Shown: positions 58,101 to 64,000 of the stretch, one piece after another
How the letters are laid out: every line of letters begins with the position of its first letter
Numbering within the stretch: position 1 is the first letter of the stretch
Assembly: GCA_020466095.1 (NCBI GenBank)
Contig: CM035806.1
Span: 31,523,571 to 31,587,570, forward strand
Source: Chlorops oryzae
Lineage: Eukaryota; Arthropoda; Insecta; Diptera; Chloropidae
Direction: 5' to 3'
DNA length: 64,000 bases
Translations under genes and position numbers: made by a program
Notes under the pieces: model-generated
What the model saw: only the letters and a program-made list of their open reading frames with translations
Database searches by the model: none
What the model was told of the DNA's origin: nothing

Positions 58101-58529
58101 TTCACGTTAGCGATCAGTAGTTGGTTGCATTTGGATGAGAGAGCACAGCTCCTGCCGATAATTAGTATTATTTTGTATATAATATTCTCGACAATGGGTC
58201 TGTTGACGCTACCGTTCTTCATGATATCCGAAGTCTTTCCCCAACGGGTGCGCGGCGCCGGATCGGGAATAACGCTCTGTTTCGGCTTGCTCATTTCGTT
58301 CGGTGTGATTAAGCTCTATCCAAGCATGGAATTGGCTTTTGGTACGGCCAATGTTTTCGCATTCTTCGGATGCGTTTCCCTCGGCGCAGTGCTTTTTATC
58401 TATTTTCTGATACCTGAGACGCGCGGAAGGACCTTACTGGAAATCGAGGAGTATTTTCGCACGGGAAAAATTGCTTCTGTGGAGCGTGAAAACGAGAATG
58501 CCGCCGAAAAAATTAAACTGATGAATTAA
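54993..58529 (+). CDS. Sugar-porter MFS transporter, facilitated trehalose transporter Tret1-like, 6 exons
   Basis: Exons are 54993-55130, 56330-56465, 56908-57102, 57194-57342, 57454-57613 and 57739-58529. They total 1569 nt including TAA (522 aa), all GT-AG with matching phases. It is a 12-TM plasma-membrane uniporter-type protein that would move sugar (trehalose or hexose) down its gradient. Signatures in order: LGRKR 113-117 (loop 2-3), PVGVYSAEISLPKIRGR 166-182, PESPSWL 231-237 (before the central loop), QQVSG 313-317 (TM7), ERWGRKP (loop 8-9), SEVFPQRVRG, and PETRGR 485-490 before the C-terminus. The 46-residue N-terminus is hydrophilic. The TM7 motif lacks the usual IN after QQxSG, so substrate preference is unclear. 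ATTAAA at 58593 and AATAAA at 58735 are possible poly(A) signals. Confidence 0.93.
55267..55944. mobile_element. Inverted-repeat element in transporter intron 1, 678 bp
   Basis: Ends CCCAGCGAACAT at both sides (right end as ATGTTCGCTGGG). A second inner inverted pair, GGGATCCCACTATCTG at 55668-55683 and its complement near 55885, lies in the right half. No target duplication was found and there is no protein; short open frames are by-products of the symmetry. Confidence 0.6.
56330..56465 (+). CDS. Tret1-like exon 2 (TM1)
   Basis: Acceptor TTCTGCAG|CA, donor TTTT|GTAAGT. Encodes TM1 and the first outer loop (LPSATLTQL, STEESSWF). The intron before it (1.2 kb) contains an inverted-repeat element. 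Confidence 0.88.
56908..57102 (+). CDS. Tret1-like exon 3 (TM2-TM4 start)
   Basis: Acceptor CTTGCAG|CT, donor GCAG|GTGGGT. Encodes SINTMACPIGGLIVGYL, DKLGRKR and MLVARFVAG. Confidence 0.9.
57194..57342 (+). CDS. Tret1-like exon 4 (TM4-TM5)
   Basis: Acceptor TTTTCAG|GC, donor AAGG|GTATGT. Encodes GIMIGLCISPVGVYSAEIS and the KIRGR loop. Confidence 0.9.
57454..57613 (+). CDS. Tret1-like exon 5 (TM6 and PESP loop)
   Basis: Acceptor TTGCTTAG|AG, donor AAAG|GTGAAT. Encodes RDWQLISTISCAYQ, LPESPSWLMQRGNQEKA and LKYFRGLKKK. Confidence 0.9.
57739..58529 (+). CDS. Tret1-like exon 6 (central loop to C-terminus)
   Basis: Acceptor GACACAG|AA restores the frame as E-C-E-C. The frame is also open through the short upstream intron, so the intron is inferred from splice signals and family length. 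Encodes TM7-TM12 and stop TAA at 58527-58529. Confidence 0.88.
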
Positions 58530-58962
58530 TTAAAAGCGGTCGATCATTTTGCATAACATAAGCCGAAATTGTGCCTTATTATTATGTTACACATTAAAAG
58601 AAATCATAACTTAGCTGTGATGTTTTTACAAATACATGCGAAATCACAAAGTCGGAGTTCTTTCAATTTTTATGATGGACCTACATTTACCATGATTACG
58701 GTGACCATAAATTGAAATTGAAAAAAAAAAACAAAATAAAAATAATTTTTCTTTTTTATGTCATGTTCAGACTTAGGCATTTATTTGAATTAAAGCTTAA
58801 TGGCTCACAAATGAATTACAAAATGCAAATTTAACTCCGTATCAGACGAAAGATTCGGAATTCGTTTTTGACTATTGTGTGAAAAGCAACAACCCAGTCG
58901 AAAATTTCACCTAATTGTTAGTCTGAATAATAATGAAACTGTCTCAGATATTAAGTAAAAAA

Positions 58963-59193
58963 TTTTAGGGACCATGAAAATTTCATATGTTAAATTTTGT
59001 ACGCAGCTTCTCGATTTTCATGACATGCCGGTTAAACTTCAATCGTGAGATGCGGCAACAGTTTCGTAAAATAGGCACTAATTTTGGCAGTTCTTGATTG
59101 ACGATTACGACCTAAATAAAAGAATATTTACAGTTGCTTAGATTCCTGTCTGCGAAGTGTCCTATAAGGTATCCTTGATAAACCCCTTTTAAA
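58963..59193 (+). repeat. Direct duplication, copy 1 (about 230 bp)
   Basis: Aligns end to end with 59531-59757, sharing GACATGCCGGTTAAACTT, TCGTGAGATGCGGCAACAG and GATTGACGATTACGACC. It lies downstream of the transporter gene. Confidence 0.8.
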
Positions 59194-59530
59194 GTATCGC
59201 GTAATTCAAATGAATTAGTTCGAAACAGCTTGTAAAATATGAATTAGTTATTCAAACGTGATTCGCTGTGAATTACGATGAGGGGCGAATTAGTAAATGT
59301 GCCGTCTGCTGACATTAGTCTTCAACTTAGTTTATTTAAAATTTTTGAAAGCTTACGAGGCAGTCACAGAACTGAACTGCAAAATCGTCCAAAATTTCAA
59401 TCGCTCCAAGGATCACGACGAAAGAATTTGGACTTAGTTTTTCCCTTACTCATTTGAACATAATAATATATGTACCTATGTATGTGTAGTCTTGATATAA
59501 AATGATAGTGTAGAATTGCTCTGAAAACGG

Positions 59531-59757
59531 TTTTAGGGTACATGAAAGTTCCATAATTGTTAAATTTTGACGATTTCGATTTTTATGACATGCCGGTTAA
59601 ACTTTCAATCGTGAGATGCGGCAACAGTTTTCCGTAAAATAGGCAAATTTTGGGCAGTTTTGATTGACGATTACGACCCTAAATAAAAAAATATACAGGA
59701 TTGCTTAGATTCCTGTTGCGAAGTGTCCTTAAGGTATCCTTGAAAACCCCTTTTAAG
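59531..59757 (+). repeat. Direct duplication, copy 2
   Basis: Same sequence as 58963-59193, differing mainly by one-base insertions and deletions in short homopolymers. The spacer (59194-59530) is not repeated. Confidence 0.8.
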
Positions 59758-60309
59758 TTCGCCTTTCTTCAAAATATTATATCTCAACAACAATTTAAGA
59801 TAGAAATATGAAACATAAGTAATAAGAACGAAATGAAAAGTGTTTTCAGGTCTTAGATGAAGATTTCCGTTCCAGGGTTAAGGCAAGAATAGTTGAGTAA
59901 GATAAGTTTCTGCTATAAAATCAAAATGTATAAAAAATTAATCAAATTCATTAAATGATGAAATTTTGACTTCGTTTCAACGAATTCTTGCATATAGAAC
60001 AAAATAAGATAATGTTTTTTTATTTAGTATTTTTAATCCGTTTTTGTTCTATATGCACGATTTTTTTTTTTTTTTCATATAGAACACAATGGTGACGAAG
60101 CTTGTCAACAAAGTGTTTATAGCACAAAGTTGATGTCTCATATTTCAAAAACTTTAAAAGATAAGAGGAGTTAACTTTTAACACAGATCGAAAGATCTCG
60201 AAAAGTTAGCCTAAGACTCGGTATTATCTTAATTTTTTACATTTTGCGGTATAGACCAGAATAACTTACGAACGTCGATATGATAGAAGGAGTTTCCCTA
60301 GTTGCGATA

Positions 60310-60660
60310 TTTCGCGCTATATTTCGTCATAAATTTCGTGAAATATTGCGCGCAAAGTTTCGATACTGCGCATAAGGTTTCGACATTGCGTATGATATGT
60401 TGCATATGTTGAGTGTGTTGCATAAGTTGCATGTGTTGCATATGTTGCATTTGGTTCATATGTTGCATTTATTGCATTTTTTGCATGTTGGATATGTTGT
60501 GTTTGTTGCATATGTTGGATATGTTGCATATCTTGCATTTGTTGCATATGTTGATTTTTTGCATATGTTGATTTTTTGCATATGTTGAATATGTTGCATT
60601 TGTTGCACAAGTTGCATATGTTGCAAATGGTGTATTAAGTAGTTGCATATGTTGCATATA
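60310..60660 (+). repeat. GCGCGCAA-rich units followed by a 9-bp TGTTGCATA array
   Basis: 60310-60393 has TTTCGTGAAATATTGCGCGC and related CGTTTCGA units. 60394-60660 is a degenerate 9-bp array (TTGCATATG). The long Gln/His/Met frame on the minus strand comes from the repeat. Confidence 0.85.
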
Positions 60661-60795
60661 GGATTTTCTAAATAGATGCGACACTTAAATGAGCAATTTT
60701 AAGCCCCGAATTCATATGGAACATATGACACATATGCACCATTTGTAACATATACAACATATATGTACAATGCAACATGCACAAATGTAACATAT

Positions 60796-60926
60796 GGGCA
60801 TTTCCACAAAAAGAAAACTATTTGTCGCATCCGTATATAGCTGATTGCCATTCGGGACTGCATAGAAACTTTGAAAAATATAAAAGTCCGCATAAGCTGC
60901 TCGAAAGTATTGAGAAGCAAAAGAGT
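60796..60926 (+). repeat. Dispersed repeat Y, copy 2
   Basis: Homologous to 9859-9986. It ends directly against the TA that precedes the Tc1-like terminus at 60929. Just to its left (60713-60795) are inverted copies of the 9-bp ACATATGCA unit. Confidence 0.6.
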
Positions 60927-60928
60927 TA

Positions 60929-61402
60929 CAGTCATGTGAAAAATAATAGGGACAGTACCATAACCTTTTTTCAATGTTGAAAAAATCAAGGTTGTTTACG
61001 ATTTTCTCGACTGTTGCTCATTACACAATGTTGTACTGAAACGGGACTTTGGATAACTTGATTTTTTTTTTTACCAATAACTGCTAGCAGAGCCATTTGC
61101 TGGCTTGTTTTGCTAGGCAACACACGCTATAAGTAGTGCGAAATAATAGGGACACGACCAATTTATTGTGATAAAAAGATGTTTAGCAGTGCTAAGCAGT
61201 TAAATAAGCAATTATCGGTGGATTAAAAAGATCCTTATTTTAAAACAAATCAATTTCTTATAATTCTCTACAAGGGATAGCTGTCAAGAAGCATATTGGC
61301 CGCGGAAGGTCCTTTGCCTTAGCCGAAAGTAAAATAGTACAGAAAATTAAGAATCGAGGAAAGTCGATAAGAGTAATATCAAATATCATGCAACGCTCTT
61401 AA
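60929..61402 (+). mobile_element. Truncated Tc1-like element, left end
   Basis: TA then CAGTCATGTGAAAAATAATA GGGACA; a second AAATAATAGGGACA direct repeat about 210 bp inside (61140-61155) gives the IR/DR layout of many Tc1 elements. A reading frame 61286-61402 (KKHIGRGRSFALAESKIVQK...NRGKSIRVIS) looks like the N-terminal helix-turn-helix of a Tc1 transposase, then stops at TAA. The catalytic part and right end are missing, replaced by the 11-bp array. Confidence 0.6.
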
Positions 61403-61420
61403 ACTTAGGTCTTCGATGCT

Positions 61421-62017
61421 TTCGCAGTAGCAGCGCAGCAGCAGCGCAGTCACAAGGCAGTTGCAGCGCAGTAGAAGAGCAGTATCAGCGCAGTAGCAGC
61501 GCAGTAGCAGCGCAGTAGCTGCGCAGTCGCACCGCAGTAGCAGCGCAGTCGCACCGCAGTAGCAGCGCAGTCGCAGCGCATTCGCAGTGCAGTTGCAGCG
61601 CAATAGCAGCGCAGTAGCAGTGCAGTCGCAGCGCAGTAGCAGTGCAGTCGCAGAGAAGTCTCAGCGCAGTAGCAGTGCAGTATCAGCGCAGTAGCAGCGC
61701 AATAGCAGCGCAGTAGCAGCGCAGTCGATGCACAGTAGCAGCGCAGTCGATGCGAGTGCGCTATGACTGTGCTGCGATTGCGCTGTGACTGCGCTCGGAC
61801 TGCGCTGCGAGTGCGCTATGACTGCACTGCGACTGCGCTAATACTAAGCTGCTTCTGCACTGCGACTGCGCTGCTACTGCTCTGCGTCTGCGCGAATTCT
61901 GCGCTGCGACTGCGCTGCTACTGCGCTGCTTCTGCACTGCGACTGCGCTGCTACTGCGTGTGACTGCGTTGTGACTTCGCTGCTGCTGCGCTGCGACTTC
62001 GCTGCTGCTGCGCTGCT
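61421..62017. repeat. Inverted pair of 11-bp arrays (AGCGCAGTAGC)
   Basis: 61421-61745 is about 29 units of AGCGCAGTAGC/AGCGCAGTCGC. From about 61746 the same unit runs in reverse complement (GCTACTGCGCT/GCGACTGCGCT) to 62017. The whole is a large imperfect palindrome of tandem repeats. Open frames are artefacts. Confidence 0.9.
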
Positions 62018-62403
62018 GAATATGTTGTAAATGTTTCATATGTTGCAAATGTTGCATATGTTGCATTTGTTGCACATGTCTCATATGTTGCAAATGTTGC
62101 ATATGTTGCATTTGTTGCATATGTTGCATATATTGCAATTTTTGCATTTGTTTCATATGTTTGCAGTTGTTGCAAATATTGCAAATGTTGCAAATGTTGC
62201 AACTTTTGCAAATGTTGCATATGTTGCATATATTGCATATGTTTCATATATTTTATATGTTGCATATGTTGAATATGTTGCTTATGTTGCATATATTTCA
62301 TTTGTTGCATGTTGCCATTGTTGCATGTTGCATATGTTTCATTTGTTTCATATGGTTCATATAGTTCATATGTTGCATGCGTATGTTGCATTTGTTGCAG
62401 GTG
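62018..62403 (+). repeat. Second 9-bp TGTTGCATA array
   Basis: Same unit and orientation as 60394-60660, with TTGCAAATG, TTTCATATG and TTGCATTTG variants. Confidence 0.88.
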
Positions 62404-62479
62404 TATGTGTAAATAATTATGAAAATATGGAAAATATGTTGCACATGGCGCCTAGGTTGCATATGTTGAATATATAAAA

Positions 62480-62742
62480 ATCGCATTGCGCGCAACGTTT
62501 CGATATTGCGTACAATGTTTTGTAAAACATTTCGTGAAATATTGCGCGCAACGTTTTGATATTGCGCGCAACGTTTTGACAATGCGTGCAATATTTCGTG
62601 ATATATTACGCGCAACTTTCGGATATATGTATGTATTAGTAATGTTGCGAATATTCGCATTCGCGAATATTCGCATATTTCTGGACATTCGTATTCGCAT
62701 TCGCATTCGAAGAAATTTATGCGAATATTTGGCGAATATAAA
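62480..62742 (+). repeat. GCGCGCAACGTT units followed by an ATTCGC repeat
   Basis: 62480-62622 repeats ATTGCGCGCAACGTTTYGAT with TTTCGTGAAATATTGCG, the same units as 60310-60393. 62642-62742 is rich in GCGAATATTCGC and ATTCGC hexamers. Confidence 0.85.
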
Positions 62743-64000
62743 CGTCCGAAAAATATACAAATCCAATGGATGTTATAGTTTTATGTAGATTGATTTGATA
62801 TGTGTATTGATTTGTAGATTTCAAAACAATATTTAAAAGTTATTCAAAAATGGCTTAGAGAACAAATTTAAATTAATTTTCCTTACGAAAACAGATTAAT
62901 TAAAAACCTTATTTTTTTGGATCATTGGGCAGCACTCTAACAAAAAATATGTGGGGCTTACACGGCACGTCAGCCGTCAATACCAAAGCATAGATAATAG
63001 AGCCCTGCATGGGTATGCTTTTTCGCGTATTCGAATACATTCACATGTTTACGAAAACGTCATTGTACTAATTCAAGCGACATGAACACAGTGTAAGCAT
63101 TGCCACTCGTTTGCGTGAAGCAAAGAGTGTGAAAGAGAATGAAAACGAATACGAGAATAGTTGTACGAGTGAGACGCGCATATTCGAATATGAGTACAAC
63201 TATTCGAGTATCTCGAGTTGCTCGATCGAGTTAAATTTTATTATTGCAGTGTTAAGCTCGAGCCCATTGAAAATGCTCAATTTCATGACATACATACATA
63301 CATTTATATACGTACGGATGTTCAGTTATCAAAAATAAAAGTGAAATGGTTTTTGTTTCCAGGCGTGAAATTATATATCATGTTATTAATTATTTCAACT
63401 AATAAGAAAATTAAAGCCTTCCGTAGGAAGATATTTTACAGCTTAATGTTTAAATACATTAAAATAAGAACCATTCAAAAAACATCAACTAAAACTAAAA
63501 CAACTAAAAAATAAATAAATAAAATAAAAATTTAACAAAACTCATTTCCTTCTCCTTTTGAAATTGTGTAAATGTAAAAAAACCGGTTTATTGTTTTGCA
63601 CGCTAATGCCTTTTCTGAAATACTCAAAATACCCGAACGCCGAACAGCTACAACATTGTATTGAGAAGTTTTGATCGAGACAACAGAGAAGCTGAGAGAG
63701 CAGATATCAATACAACATTCGCTGCAAGAGCATGAGAACATTTATCAATTCATTTCATCCCTCACAGCAACTCGAACATGGGTACCAAGGGCGTACCCAG
63801 CATTTAATGAAGGGGGGCCCAAAAAAAAAAAAAAAAAAAAACCGAAAACCCCACGCTTCCAACAATATTTAAAATATCTATGGCAGGGAGGTCTATATTT
63901 TCTTTTATAATTTACAGGCTGTTGTTTAAATATGTCTAAATCGAAATTTAAGAACAACATTTAAATGGTCTTGATTTAAAATGTCAAACGTGAAATTTTC
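62743..64000. other. Intergenic, no gene seen
   Basis: AT-rich. 63786-63825 (AGGGCGTACCCAGCATTTAA, then GGGGGGCCC) resembles the terminus of a common hAT family, but the other end is not in the window. Confidence 0.4.

Noticed and set aside
57680..58294. A 204-codon minus-strand frame opposite the last transporter exon
   Set aside because: Antisense shadow of a well supported exon.
60317..62660. Frames reading MQHMQQMQHMQHLQ and cysteine/arginine-rich RLRCDCAR repeats
   Set aside because: Translations of the 9-bp and 11-bp tandem units in several frames and both strands; not genes.
63786..63825. hAT terminus at the right edge of the window
   Set aside because: Only one end visible and the sequence runs into poly-A; cannot be bounded.

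Overview
The window is AT-rich animal nuclear DNA, most likely from a cyclorrhaphan fly. The evidence is compact GT-AG exons in long introns, insect gene families, and many dipteran-type DNA transposons. I cannot name the species. Only two host protein-coding genes can be supported, and both can be assembled exon by exon with consistent splice phases.

Gene 1 lies on the minus strand, 37868 down to 1096. Seven coding exons (1545 nt including the stop, 514 aa) encode a signal peptide, an acidic linker, three Ig domains, one fibronectin III domain and a GPI-type hydrophobic tail. This is the layout of the fly neural/glial adhesion proteins Wrapper and Klingon. Its first coding intron (4502-37810) is about 33 kb and holds most of the repeats in the window. 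Gene 2 lies on the plus strand, 54993 to 58529. Six exons (1569 nt, 522 aa) encode a 12-TM sugar-porter MFS protein of the Tret1/SLC2 type. The two genes are divergent, about 17 kb apart, and nothing indicates that they work together.

The rest is repeats. Three mellifera-type mariner copies have exact TA duplications, and each has a transposase broken by small indels. A 4988-bp element at 17934-22921 (CACTAG termini, TAA target duplication, about 550-bp inverted arms, a fragment of its own protein) contains a hAT element, a mariner and a GGGCGTGGC-family repeat. The hAT in turn holds two TWA-duplicating MITEs and a relic of a third MITE. Other supported elements are a piggyBac-like element with TTAA ends, a pogo/Tigger-like MITE, a 181-bp hAT MITE, a tRNA-derived SINE with perfect A and B boxes, two fragments of a likely LINE 3' end, a truncated Tc1-like element, several unclassified inverted-repeat elements and a dispersed GGGCGTGGC repeat family.

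Four large purine/pyrimidine arrays (12.2-13.4, 33.7-34.7, 43.9-44.5 and 52.8-53.6 kb) share a roughly 10-bp period. At 60.3-62.7 kb lies a compound tandem-repeat block with an 11-bp array that flips orientation in its centre, flanked on both sides by matching 9-bp arrays and GCGCGCAA-rich units. I found no convincing new enzymatic or defence system. The most unusual structures are the nested element at 18-23 kb and the 60.3-62.7 kb block.
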